In this document: one piece after another, positions 25,109 through 33,288 of the stretch | Position numbering within the stretch: position 1 is the first letter of the stretch | Layout: each line of letters begins with the position of its first letter | Origin: Acidimicrobiales bacterium | GTDB taxonomy: Bacteria; Actinomycetota; Acidimicrobiia; Acidimicrobiales; SHLQ01 | Assembly (NCBI GenBank): GCA_020628865.1 | Contig: JAHDEJ010000012.1 | Location: forward strand, 1-64,000 | Reading direction: 5' to 3' | Length of the DNA stretch: 64,000 nucleotides | Translations under genes and position numbers: made by a program | Notes under the pieces: generated by a model | Told to the model about the DNA's origin: nothing | The model's database searches: none | The model's input: only the letters and a program-made list of their open reading frames with translations

Positions 25109-28090
25109 ATGAGTGAGCAGGAGACGATCGATCTCGGCATCGAAGGCCTCTCGGCGGCCGTGCACCTGGGTGCCGGCGGCTCCGCCAACGTCTTCGCCGC
25201 CCGCCGCCTCGATACCGGCGAGCACGTCGCAGTGAAGCTGCTGCGAGCTTCCGCAGACTCCGAAAAAGAACGGCGGCGCTTCGAACGCGAGAAGGAAACG
25301 CTCGATCGGCTGTCGACTCGCGACGGCATCGTCCCGATCCTCGACGCCGGCATGACGGATCGCAAAGAGCCGTACTTCCTGATGCCGATCATGGAGGGCT
25401 CCCTCCAGGACCGCATCGAAGCCGAAGGTGCCCTCGACTGGGAGACCGCCAGCCAGCTCATGGTGCAGGTGGCCGAGACCGTCGAGTTCGCTCACGAGCA
25501 GAGCGTCCTGCACCGGGATCTGAAGCCCGGCAACATCCTCGTCGACCAGGAAGGCGTCCCTCGGGTCGCCGACTTCGGAATCGCCAAGCTTCTCGACACC
25601 TCGACGTCGAAGTCGTCGAAGTCGATGGGCACCCCGTCCTTCATGCCGCCGGAGCGATTCCGCGGCGACGAGGCCACCGAGGTCAGCGACGTCTACGGGC
25701 TCGGCGCAACCCTCGCCGCGCTCGTCACCGGCACGCCGCCGTTCATCACCGGCGAGAACGACACCGACGCCGCCGTGATGATGCGAGTGGTCAACGACGC
25801 TCCGCCGGACCTCAGCGCAGAGCCCGACATTCCGCATCCCGTCGCCGACCTGGTGACGGTCTCGATGGCCAAGGACCCGGCCGACCGGCCGGCCAGCGCC
25901 GCCGAGTTCGCCAACCGTCTCCGAGCCGCGGTCACCAACTCCGGTGCGGCCGTTCCGGCTGCGCCGGTCACCGTTGCGGTGCCGCGTCGCAACCTCGACC
26001 TCGCGTTCGCTGCTGCCGGTGTTGCGGGAGCCACGGGTTCCGCCGCCGCAGCAACCAACGGCTCGAACGGTGCTGCCGTCACCACAGGCCCAACCGAGCC
26101 CATCGTGCTCCCCGAAGAAGACGATGACGATCGTGCGCCTGCCGCATGGATGCAGTTCGCCGGCGCAGCGGCGCTCGTTTTCCTGGTCGGGCTCGCCGGC
26201 ATCTTCTTCCTCGCCCGGGACAACGATTCGTCCGAAGGCGCCGGCCCCGAAACCGTCGTCCAGGGTGCCACGGAAGAAACCACCACGACCGAGGTCGCGA
26301 CGGTTGCCGCGCTTCCTCCAGAGGCGTGCTTCGGTGCGAGCTCCACCGCGTCGGTCATCGGCGAGACGGTGTCGTTCTCGACCTGTACGGACGAGAGCGT
26401 CACCTACGAATGGGACTTCGGGGACGGCACCACCGCAACGGGTTCCGAGGTGTCCCACACCTGGGACGAACCGGGTACGTATGCCGTGCGCCTGACCGCC
26501 CGGGACGACCGCGGCGAGAGCACCACAACGCGTGCCATCACCATCGACCCGCCGACCATCACCATCGCTCCGGAAGACGCGCCGATTCCCGTCGCCTGCT
26601 TCAGCGTCACGTCGGCGACCGTGCAGGTCGGCCAGCCGGTGTCCTTCTCCAACTGCTCCGACGATGCCTCCTCCTACAACTGGAGCTTCGGCGACGGCCA
26701 GACGTCGACGTGGGAGGCGCCCACGCACTACTGGAGTCGGCCCGGCACCTACATGGTCGAGGTGACCGCAGAAGGTCCGGGCGGCATGCACTCCGTGAGC
26801 CGCTCGGTCACGGTCACTGCAGCGACAGCCGTGACGGCCGCGCCATCGGAAAACACGTCGTCTCCCACCACAGAAGACCCGGGGAACAACTACGAGCCCG
26901 GAACCACCGACGCTCCTGGCGCGACCGATGCGCCCGCCACGACCGACGCTCCCGGCGGAGGAAACGGATCGCCCACTCCGACCGACGCACCCGCTGCCCC
27001 GGCACCGGACGCCTGCTTCACCGCATCGTCGACTTCGGTCGAGGTGAACCAGAGCGTGTCGTTCTCCAACTGTTCGAGCGATGCCTCGTCGTACCGCTGG
27101 GACTTCGGCGACGGCGAAATGTCCTACTCCGCATCCGCGTCGCACTCGTGGGACGCCGCCGGCACGTACTCGGTTCGTCTCACCGCTGAGGGCGAGGGTG
27201 GAACCGACTCCACCACCCGGACGATCACGGTGACGTCGCCTGAGCCGGAACCGGTGGCGTGCTTCACCGCCAGCGCAACCACGGTGACGGTCAACCAGAG
27301 CGTTTCGTTCTCGAACTGCTCGGACGATGCGACGTCGTACAGCTGGGACTTCGGTGATGGTTCGTCGTCGACCTCGGCGTCGGCCTCCCATTCATGGAGC
27401 TCCGCCGACACGTACACGGTGCGCCTCACGGCGACCGGTCCGGGCGGCACCGACTCCACCACACGCTCGATCACGGTCAACGCCGCGCAGCCTTCCCCCG
27501 ACTTCATCGGCACGATCGAGATCGGCGATCTCGACGAGACGTTCGTGAAGTACCGCTTCCGTAGCGACACGACGACGACCTACACCGCCGTCGTGAAGCA
27601 GGGCGGTTCGACGGTTGCGTCGGCCAGCGGCACCGCGACGGCCGATCAGCTGGTGAACATCACGGCCAACGGTCTCACCGCCGACACCGACTACACGATC
27701 CAGGTGACGCTGGCCGGCTCGCCGGCCGCCACCGACACGGCAACGATTCGGACGCCGGGCGGCACGCCTCCGGTGACGACGACGCCGGTCCAGCTGCTCA
27801 ACTTGCGCATCACCGACCTGGGCTCGACCCGGGTGCAGTTGAACTACGAGTCCAACGTGTGCGCCAACGGAAGCTTCGTGATCTCGAAGTCCGGTGGCGG
27901 GCAGGTCGGAAGCAACGCAGGTCAGGCAGACGGCTGCGGAACGAACCACCTTGCGATCCCCGGCTTCTGGACGAATGCGCTCGAGCCGAACACGACCTAC
28001 ACGATCACCATCACGGTGGAGGCCAATGGCCGCGGTCAGGGCAACGGCAACACCGATACGCAATCGATGACCTTCACCACCTCTGGCTGA
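25109..28090 (+). CDS. Transmembrane Ser/Thr kinase with four PKD and two Fn3-like outer domains
   Basis: A 993-residue receptor-type kinase. The catalytic domain (about 15-275) has GAGGSANVFAA, HRDLKPGNILV and DFGIAKL. One membrane segment lies at about 350-370 (FAGAAALVFLVGLAGIFFLA). Outside are four PKD domains of about 80 residues, each with a W(D/S)FGDG motif and an ACF...SNC or similar cysteine pair likely to form a disulfide, with a Thr/Pro/Gly linker between the second and third. Two Fn3-like domains end the protein. PKD arrays usually bind glycans or proteins, so a cell-wall ligand is plausible. The start has GGGAGGTGAG upstream. Confidence 0.9.
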   Translation: MSEQETIDLGIEGLSAAVHLGAGGSANVFAARRLDTGEHVAVKLLRASADSEKERRRFEREKETLDRLSTRDGIVPILDAGMTDRKEPYFLMPIMEGSLQDRIEAEGALDWETASQLMVQVAETVEFAHEQSVLHRDLKPGNILVDQEGVPRVADFGIAKLLDTSTSKSSKSMGTPSFMPPERFRGDEATEVSDVYGLGATLAALVTGTPPFITGENDTDAAVMMRVVNDAPPDLSAEPDIPHPVADLVTVSMAKDPADRPASAAEFANRLRAAVTNSGAAVPAAPVTVAVPRRNLDLAFAAAGVAGATGSAAAATNGSNGAAVTTGPTEPIVLPEEDDDDRAPAAWMQFAGAAALVFLVGLAGIFFLARDNDSSEGAGPETVVQGATEETTTTEVATVAALPPEACFGASSTASVIGETVSFSTCTDESVTYEWDFGDGTTATGSEVSHTWDEPGTYAVRLTARDDRGESTTTRAITIDPPTITIAPEDAPIPVACFSVTSATVQVGQPVSFSNCSDDASSYNWSFGDGQTSTWEAPTHYWSRPGTYMVEVTAEGPGGMHSVSRSVTVTAATAVTAAPSENTSSPTTEDPGNNYEPGTTDAPGATDAPATTDAPGGGNGSPTPTDAPAAPAPDACFTASSTSVEVNQSVSFSNCSSDASSYRWDFGDGEMSYSASASHSWDAAGTYSVRLTAEGEGGTDSTTRTITVTSPEPEPVACFTASATTVTVNQSVSFSNCSDDATSYSWDFGDGSSSTSASASHSWSSADTYTVRLTATGPGGTDSTTRSITVNAAQPSPDFIGTIEIGDLDETFVKYRFRSDTTTTYTAVVKQGGSTVASASGTATADQLVNITANGLTADTDYTIQVTLAGSPAATDTATIRTPGGTPPVTTTPVQLLNLRITDLGSTRVQLNYESNVCANGSFVISKSGGGQVGSNAGQADGCGTNHLAIPGFWTNALEPNTTYTITITVEANGRGQGNGNTDTQSMTFTTSG

Positions 28091-28097
28091 GTCCGTC

Positions 28098-28754
28098 GTG
28101 GATGTCGGCCCGATCGAGTCGCACTGGCTGCGGGCGGGAGATGACCTGCGTGTCGAGGACCGTGATCGCTGGTTGGCGGTCGGGGCACGGGCGTTGGAGC
28201 ATCATCGTGAGCCGCATCGGGCGTACCACGGTGTGGCACATGTGGTTGCGGTGCTGGATGCCCTCGTCGAGCTGGCCGAGGTTCCGTCGGGTGAGCTCGT
28301 GGCTGCAGCCGTCTTTCACGATGTGGTCTACGACCCGAAGGCGGCGACCAACGAGGCGGACAGTGCCGTCCTCGCGGTCGATGAGTTGTCGGCGGTCGGA
28401 GCAGATGCTGCGGCGGTTGGGCGTGTGGTCGAGCTGATCGAGGCGACCGCGACGCATGATGTTTCGGGCGTGCGGCGCGTCGACGTGGTCACCGCCGGGG
28501 TGTTCCTCGATGCAGACCTGTCGATCCTCGGCGCGCCCGCCGACGTGTACGACGCGTATGCGGCCGCCATTCGGTCCGAATACGCCCACGTTCCGGAGGC
28601 GGACTTTCGAACTGGTCGGGCGGCGATCCTCGAGGGCTTTCTGGCCCGCGACCGACGGTTCTTCAGCGACCGCGCCCACACTCGCTGGGACGACCAGGCC
28701 CGCCAAAACCTCTCCCGAGAACTCGCCCACCTCCAAAAGGGCTCTGACCCCTAA
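28098..28754 (+). CDS. HD-superfamily phosphohydrolase-like protein
   Basis: A 218-residue protein of the predicted metal-dependent HD hydrolase group. The motifs are YHGVAHVV (His), AAVFHDVVYD (the HD pair) and the acidic segment DLSIL. Substrates are unknown; related proteins act on nucleotides. It starts with GTG at 28098, seven bases after the kinase stop, so it is likely cotranscribed. Its stop codon lies inside the left arm of the terminator-like hairpin at 28739-28776. Confidence 0.8.
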   Translation: MDVGPIESHWLRAGDDLRVEDRDRWLAVGARALEHHREPHRAYHGVAHVVAVLDALVELAEVPSGELVAAAVFHDVVYDPKAATNEADSAVLAVDELSAVGADAAAVGRVVELIEATATHDVSGVRRVDVVTAGVFLDADLSILGAPADVYDAYAAAIRSEYAHVPEADFRTGRAAILEGFLARDRRFFSDRAHTRWDDQARQNLSRELAHLQKGSDP

Positions 28755-28776
28755 AGCGCTCTAGGGGTCAGAGCCC
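28739..28776. terminator. Hairpin of the GGGTCTGACCCC repeat family (copy 1)
   Basis: A 15-bp perfect stem, GGGCTCTGACCCCTA paired with TAGGGGTCAGAGCCC, and an eight-base loop. The stop codon of the HD gene is in the stem. There is no T-run. It may terminate or insulate transcripts from both directions between convergent genes. Confidence 0.6.
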
Positions 28777-28826
28777 TACGGGCAAAACCCACCGTTTTCA
28801 ACGGTTTCACCCAAACCACGCGGAAA

Positions 28827-28864
28827 GGGCTCTGACCCCTGAAGCGCTCCAGGGGTCTGACCCC
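28827..28864. terminator. Hairpin of the GGGTCTGACCCC repeat family (copy 2)
   Basis: GGGCTCTGACCCCTG pairs with CAGGGGTCTGACCCC around an eight-base loop (AAGCGCTC) almost the same as copy 1. It ends two bases before the stop of the ArsR-type gene on the minus strand. Confidence 0.6.
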
Positions 28865-28865
28865 G

Positions 28866-29546
28866 TCAGGCGGGGGGTGGGGTGAAGGCGAGGGTGCGGT
28901 GGAGCTCGGCGCGGCCCAGGTCGGTCAGCCACAGGGCGCGACCAGTCGGGCGTTGCATCCAGCCCTCGTCGAGCATGTGGGTGAGCAGCCCGGCCGGAAC
29001 GGAGCCGGCCAGGTGCGGCCGTCGCTCGCTCCAATCGAGGCACGTTCGGACGACGGGTCGACGTCCACGAACCGGTTCGGTGGAGATCCCCAACCCCTCG
29101 AACGTTCCGCGACCGTGATCCGTCAGCGCCGGCTGGCCGTCGGCCATCACCAACACGTCGGTGGCGAGGAGATGATCGGTCAGGCTGACGGCGAGTGTTC
29201 CGGCGAGGTGGTCGTAGCAGGACCGGGCATAGGTCATCCCGGAGGGGACCGTGGACGACCGACGAACCGTCGTGCCGTGTCCGAACTCGAACATCGACTC
29301 GAGGAGCGCCGCCGCCTCCGGCCCCGCAAGTCGGTAGTAGCGGTGTCGACCCTGTGGTTCGATCGCAACCAGGTCGCCGTCGAGCAACCGGCCGAGGTGT
29401 TCGCTGCACGTGGAGGTGGCCACGCCGACGTGCCTCGCCAGTTCGGTGACCGTGTAGGCGCGCCCATCGAACAGGGCGTCGAGCAGTGCGATACGCGTGT
29501 GGTCGCTGAGGAGCTTTCCGAGTTCGACGACGTGTTCGTGGCCCAT
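28866..29546 (-). CDS. ArsR-family transcriptional regulator with a C-terminal extension
   Basis: A 226-residue regulator. The winged helix occupies about residues 5-90 (LSDHTRIALLDALFDG, TVTELARHVGVATSTCSEHL, RHRYYRL). A second domain of about 130 residues is of unknown type and could bind a ligand. I see no ArsR metal site such as ELCVCDL. The ATG at 29546 sits seven bases after a TACGAT box; the frame running to 30464 is mostly antisense to the P450-like gene. It diverges from that gene across a palindromic operator. Confidence 0.82.
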   Translation of the reverse strand: MGHEHVVELGKLLSDHTRIALLDALFDGRAYTVTELARHVGVATSTCSEHLGRLLDGDLVAIEPQGRHRYYRLAGPEAAALLESMFEFGHGTTVRRSSTVPSGMTYARSCYDHLAGTLAVSLTDHLLATDVLVMADGQPALTDHGRGTFEGLGISTEPVRGRRPVVRTCLDWSERRPHLAGSVPAGLLTHMLDEGWMQRPTGRALWLTDLGRAELHRTLAFTPPPA

Positions 29547-29553
29547 GCTCACG

Positions 29554-29559
29554 ATCGTA
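29554..29559 (-). promoter_or_regulatory. Leaderless -10 box TACGAT for the ArsR gene
   Basis: Minus-strand TACGAT, seven bases, then the ATG at 29546. It lies 11 bases from the palindrome at 29571-29586, so a bound regulator would cover or abut the -35 region. Confidence 0.5.
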
Positions 29560-29570
29560 CGCCCCGATAT

Positions 29571-29586
29571 TTCGGCGCGAGCCGAA
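29571..29586. promoter_or_regulatory. Palindromic operator TTCGGC-GCGA-GCCGAA
   Basis: A perfect inverted repeat with six-base arms and a four-base centre, midway between the divergent ArsR-type and P450-like genes (63-base gap). Size and position fit a winged-helix dimer site controlling both genes. Confidence 0.55.
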
Positions 29587-29609
29587 GTGTCCAGCGTCAG
29601 GATGCAGGC

Positions 29610-30458
29610 ATGCACCCACCGAAGCGCCTTCGCCTTGACGAACCGCAGCTCGTCGACGCCGCACTGCGGCACGAGCAGCTCCATCCCCCCGCTGCCCCTG
29701 CATCGCTCGGGGCGGGCTCGACCGCACAGCTCCGCGATCGCATGGCCCGCTTCTCCGCTGGTGATGACCATCGCTTGCGGCGAGGGCGAATTGATCGGCT
29801 GATTGCAGATCTGTCGCTGGAATGTCTGGCCGACCAGACGAAACGGGCGCTCGGATGGTTCCTCGCCGGCACCGAGGCGCCGGTGGATACCGTCCAGCTT
29901 GCTGCCACCGTTCCGACCGTCGCCCTCGCAGGCACACTCGGATGGACGAATGTGGAATCCGCCGGACTGGTCGCAGACGTCCAGGCGCTGGCCGCCGCCG
30001 TCGGTCGGGGCGAGCCCGCCGGCGCCGCGACGGATGCTGCCGTCGACCGATTGCTCGGGCGTGCAGCCGACCACACCACAGATCCGGACTCGGCCGTGTC
30101 GCTCCTCTACCAGAACGCAGATGCCACGAAAGCGTTCCTCCTGACCACCCTCGAAGCCGAACTCGAGGACCGGCCGCGCCGTCCTGCGGTGACGCAGACC
30201 GTGCGGGTTGCCCGTGCCGATGTCCGGCTGAGCGACGGGTCCGCATCGCCCTCGATCGCTGCCGGAACAACCGTCGAGGTGAACCTCGAGGTCGGAGACA
30301 GAGAGTTCGGCCTCGGCCCACACGCCTGCCCCGGGCGACAGTTGGCCGAGACGATCACGGCAGCTGTGATGGACGAACTCCGCGCCAGCGGGTTGCTCGA
30401 CAAATGGACGATTCGATGCTCGGAGCCGGGCGAAATCGTGACCATCGAGCTGGGCTGA
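29610..30458 (+). CDS. Miniature cytochrome P450-like protein
   Basis: A 282-residue protein; normal P450s have about 400. Residues 233-242 read FGLGPHACPG, the heme-thiolate loop FGxGxHxCxG. An I-helix-like stretch VPTVALAGTLGWTN and a C-helix-like stretch RFSAGDDHRLRR are also present. Between the IAAGTTVEV strand and the Cys loop only about ten residues remain, so the usual NRDP...F.P.RF region is missing. I find no ExxR pair in the K-helix region. It may bind heme without monooxygenase activity. The start is ATG at 29610. Confidence 0.65.
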   Translation: MHPPKRLRLDEPQLVDAALRHEQLHPPAAPASLGAGSTAQLRDRMARFSAGDDHRLRRGRIDRLIADLSLECLADQTKRALGWFLAGTEAPVDTVQLAATVPTVALAGTLGWTNVESAGLVADVQALAAAVGRGEPAGAATDAAVDRLLGRAADHTTDPDSAVSLLYQNADATKAFLLTTLEAELEDRPRRPAVTQTVRVARADVRLSDGSASPSIAAGTTVEVNLEVGDREFGLGPHACPGRQLAETITAAVMDELRASGLLDKWTIRCSEPGEIVTIELG

Positions 30459-30493
30459 GAACACCGGCCATCACGGCGGATCGTCACCGGCAC

Positions 30494-30499
30494 TAGCGT
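30494..30499 (+). promoter_or_regulatory. Leaderless -10 box TAGCGT
   Basis: TAGCGT, seven bases, then the ATG at 30507 of the uracil-DNA-glycosylase-like gene. Confidence 0.45.
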
Positions 30500-30506
30500 C
30501 GGCCCG

Positions 30507-31091
30507 ATGACATCGCTCACCCACCTCCTGCGAGACGTTCGTGCCTGCACGGTGTGTGCCGAGCACTTGGAGGATGGCCCCCGACCGATCGTGCAGATCG
30601 GGGAAGGGGCGCCGATCGTCATCATCGGTCAGGCCCCGGGCCGGCGGGTCCACGAAAGTGGCGTCCCGTGGGACGATCCGAGCGGCGTACGGCTGCGCGA
30701 GTGGCTCGGTCTCTCCACCGACCAGTTCTACGACGATGGCATCGTGGCGATCCTTCCCATGGGCTTCTGCTTTCCGGGAACCGGATCGTCCGGCGACAAG
30801 CCGCCCCGTCCCGAGTGCGCACCCCTGTGGCACGAGCCGCTACGCGCGCACCTCCGGGAGGATCGGCTCGAGGTGATCCTCGGGATGTACGCCCAGGAGC
30901 GCTACGTCGAGCATCGGAGCAAGACCCTCACCGAGACCGTTGCGAATTGGCGAGACCACCTTCCCCAACAGATCGTGCTTCCGCATCCCTCACCGCGAAA
31001 CAACATCTGGTTGAAGAAGAATCCGTGGTTCGAGACGGAAACGCTCCCTGCGGTCCGCGACCGGGTGGCGGAGGTTCTTGCGAGTCGATGA
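30507..31091 (+). CDS. Uracil-DNA glycosylase superfamily protein
   Basis: A 194-residue protein. IGQAPGRRVHESGVPWDDPSG matches the first active-site motif of the UDG superfamily (GQDPG type), and LPHPSPRN near the C-terminus matches the second (HPSP). ACTVCAEH near the N-terminus has two cysteines, but the four-Cys iron-sulfur cluster of family 4 or 5 enzymes is not complete. It probably removes damaged bases or binds DNA; the substrate is unknown. It converges with the zinc-ribbon gene, with nine bases between. Confidence 0.8.
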   Translation: MTSLTHLLRDVRACTVCAEHLEDGPRPIVQIGEGAPIVIIGQAPGRRVHESGVPWDDPSGVRLREWLGLSTDQFYDDGIVAILPMGFCFPGTGSSGDKPPRPECAPLWHEPLRAHLREDRLEVILGMYAQERYVEHRSKTLTETVANWRDHLPQQIVLPHPSPRNNIWLKKNPWFETETLPAVRDRVAEVLASR

Positions 31092-31100
31092 ACTCCGGGC

Positions 31101-31493
31101 TCAGAGGTCGAGGACGTCGTCCAGAACGTCTTCGAGCAGGTCGCTGAACCGCTTCTTCTTCGACTTCTTCTTTTTCGACTTCTTCTTCGAGCGCTCTCGG
31201 TCGTCGTCCCAATCACGGTTCTTCGATTCTGACTTCGACTTGGACTTCGATGAGGTCTTCCTCGGAGCTTCTGCCGGCAGCGGCGCCGGCGGTGCCGAGC
31301 CGCGGTCGTGCGGGGCGGGGTGACCGCTCGAAGCAAGGAGCGTCGGGTCCTCTGCGGCGCGACCCTGCATGGCGAGACGTTCGAGCTCGCCCCGATCGAG
31401 CCACACGCCCTTGCAGTTCGGGCAGACGTCGACTTCGATGCCGTGGCTGAATCGCTCGTCGAGCACCTGGTCGACGCACAGGGGGCAGTTCAT
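31101..31493 (-). CDS. Zf-TFIIB-type zinc-ribbon protein with a Lys/Ser-rich tail
   Basis: A 130-residue protein. CPLCVDQ and CPNCKGVWLDRGELERL form the zf-TFIIB pattern (CPxC...CPxCxGxWLDxGE), seen in small bacterial proteins of unknown role. The tail is very rich in Lys and Ser (KSKSKSESK, KKKSKKKKSKKKR) and ends with an acidic helix; it could contact nucleic acid. It starts two bases after the stop of the coiled-coil gene upstream, so they form an operon. Confidence 0.75.
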   Translation of the reverse strand: MNCPLCVDQVLDERFSHGIEVDVCPNCKGVWLDRGELERLAMQGRAAEDPTLLASSGHPAPHDRGSAPPAPLPAEAPRKTSSKSKSKSESKNRDWDDDRERSKKKSKKKKSKKKRFSDLLEDVLDDVLDL

Positions 31494-31495
31494 CT

Positions 31496-31984
31496 TCAGA
31501 GTCCTTCGAGTTCTTTGCGCGCTGCGGTCAGCGCATCGGTATCGGCCTTGAGCAGCGCAAGATCCTCGGCCATGTTGGCGGTGAGCTCCTCGGTGACCGA
31601 CGGCCGCGGCGCCGATGCGGCGCCCCGTGCGGCCAGGGCCTCGACATCGAGGATCGTGCGGTGGACGTGCGCATCGACATCGTCGATCTCGTCCTGCAGC
31701 TCGATCACGATCTGGCGACGTTCCTGGAGCATGTGAACCTCGGGCGTCGCCGGACCGGCACGGCGAAGCGCCTGCTTCAGTTCACGATCGATTGCGGCCG
31801 CATCGAGCTGACCGGCCGTCGCCATCAACTGGGAGCGGGCAGCCAGTGCCGAGCGCAACGAGTCATCGATCCGTTCGAGCGTGCCCGAGAAGGTGGACAG
31901 TGAGCTGGTCTGCTCGATCAACGTCCGGGCTGCGTCGAATCTGCGCCGGGCGTCGCTCGGTTCCAGGCGAAGAGGGACAACCAT
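31496..31984 (-). CDS. Helical coiled-coil protein of unknown function
   Basis: A 162-residue soluble protein, mostly helical by composition, with heptad-like runs around LIEQTSSLSTFSGTLERID and QERRQIVIELQDEIDDVD. I do not recognise a family. TAGACT lies eight bases before the ATG at 31984, suggesting a leaderless or near-leaderless transcript. It is cotranscribed with the zinc-ribbon gene two bases downstream, and the two may act together. Confidence 0.55.
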   Translation of the reverse strand: MVVPLRLEPSDARRRFDAARTLIEQTSSLSTFSGTLERIDDSLRSALAARSQLMATAGQLDAAAIDRELKQALRRAGPATPEVHMLQERRQIVIELQDEIDDVDAHVHRTILDVEALAARGAASAPRPSVTEELTANMAEDLALLKADTDALTAARKELEGL

Positions 31985-32036
31985 TGGGGGAAAGTCTACG
32001 AACAGACCCTTCGCTGCACAGCGCGGAGCGGAAGGT

Positions 32037-33260
32037 TCAGCCCTTGACGCGGCGACCGCGCTGCCAGACGCCGGTGACCCGGTCCGGCTGGCCCCACACC
32101 GAGCGATCGTCCAACGGGTTCGTGTCCAGGATGATGACGTCGGCGTCGTAGCCGTCGCGGAGTTGGCCGGAGCGTGGCGCCTGCGGGCCGAGCGTCTCGG
32201 GCCCGTTTGCCGTGGCGGCCTCGATCGCTTCGAGGTCGGTCATGCCGGCGTTGATCAGGTAGGTGATCTCCATGCTGTTCTGCCCGTACATCTTGCCCGA
32301 GACGAAGATGTCGCAGCCTGCGGCGATCTTCACGCCCTTCGCCACGGCGAGCTTCAGCGCCTGCTCGTGGGCGGAGGCGATCATCTGACCCTTCTCGTAG
32401 GCGTACGGCGGAAGGATGTCGATCTGATCCAGCAGCGACTCGATCACATAGCGCGTGGGGACCAGCATGGAGCCCTGCTCGACCATCAGGTCGGCCGCCT
32501 CCTCGTCGAGGAAGCTGCCGTGTTCGATGGTGAAGCAGCCCGCCCGCAGCGCCGCCATGATGCCGGCCTTCCCGTGGCAGTGAGCGGCCACGATGCGTTC
32601 GGCCCGCCGCGCTTCTTCGACGATCGCTCGCAGTTCCTCGTCGGAGAACTGCTGATGATGGGGGTGGTCGATCTCCGACATCACGCCGCCGGACGCGCAC
32701 AGCTTGATGAGCTTGGCGTTGTTGCGCAGGTTGATGCGGACGGCCTTGAGGACCTCGGGAACGCCGTCGCACAGGATCGAGAAGTTGCCTGATTCGCAGA
32801 CGTCGTGGGCGAAGTCCAGGGGGAACCCGTGGATGTCGCCATGTCCGCCGGTGGTGGACAGGATGCGACCGGCTGCGTGGATGAACGGCGACCGGAGGGT
32901 GCCGTCGTCGACTGCTGGAGCGAGGAGGAGGCCGAGGCCGCCGACATCGCGAACACTCGTCACGCCGCCGTCGAGGATCGCCTCGGCATCGAGCACGGAA
33001 CGGGCGGCCAGGGTGGCGACGTGTGTGGTTGCGAGCTTCTCGAGATTGGGGTCGGCCAGCCCGGCGAAGTGGGCGTGACAGTCCCACAGCCCGGGCATCA
33101 CCACCGGCGCCTCGATGACCGTGTCGTCTGCGCCGGGCGTCGGGCCGGCGTCGACCGCTCCGGCATAGGTGATCTCACGGCCGTCCATGACGACGCGGCC
33201 GCGCTCGATGGGATCGCCCCGTCCGGGGATCAGGACGTCGGCAATGATGTGTTGGGCCAT
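32037..33260 (-). CDS. Amidohydrolase-superfamily enzyme
   Basis: A 407-residue metal-dependent hydrolase. After the beta-sandwich start, PGLWDCHAHFAG gives the HxH metal motif. Further ligands are likely in VAAHCHGKAG and TIEHGSFLDE, with a late Asp in AAGCDIFVSG. The layout is close to imidazolonepropionase or Xaa-Pro/Xaa-Arg dipeptidase-like amidohydrolases; the substrate cannot be set. The ATG at 33260 is preceded by a leaderless box. It lies 28 bases from the end of the aminotransferase gene upstream. Confidence 0.88.
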   Translation of the reverse strand: MAQHIIADVLIPGRGDPIERGRVVMDGREITYAGAVDAGPTPGADDTVIEAPVVMPGLWDCHAHFAGLADPNLEKLATTHVATLAARSVLDAEAILDGGVTSVRDVGGLGLLLAPAVDDGTLRSPFIHAAGRILSTTGGHGDIHGFPLDFAHDVCESGNFSILCDGVPEVLKAVRINLRNNAKLIKLCASGGVMSEIDHPHHQQFSDEELRAIVEEARRAERIVAAHCHGKAGIMAALRAGCFTIEHGSFLDEEAADLMVEQGSMLVPTRYVIESLLDQIDILPPYAYEKGQMIASAHEQALKLAVAKGVKIAAGCDIFVSGKMYGQNSMEITYLINAGMTDLEAIEAATANGPETLGPQAPRSGQLRDGYDADVIILDTNPLDDRSVWGQPDRVTGVWQRGRRVKG

Positions 33261-33267
33261 GGACCGG

Positions 33268-33273
33268 ACGGTA
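33268..33273 (-). promoter_or_regulatory. Leaderless -10 box TACCGT for the amidohydrolase
   Basis: Minus-strand TACCGT, seven bases, then the ATG at 33260. A separate promoter here suggests the amidohydrolase is not only read through from the aminotransferase. Confidence 0.45.
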
Positions 33274-33288
33274 TCGCGTCGGCGGTGG

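Noticed and set aside
24659-27391. Minus-strand open frame of 910 codons
   Set aside because: It is antisense to the Hsp70-FHA and kinase genes, both of which have clear domains. Its composition is low-complexity Arg/Gly.
31101-31493. Histone-like DNA-binding protein call from the Lys/Ser tail
   Set aside because: The tail is suggestive, but the zf-TFIIB motif dominates. Without more evidence I kept the domain-based name.
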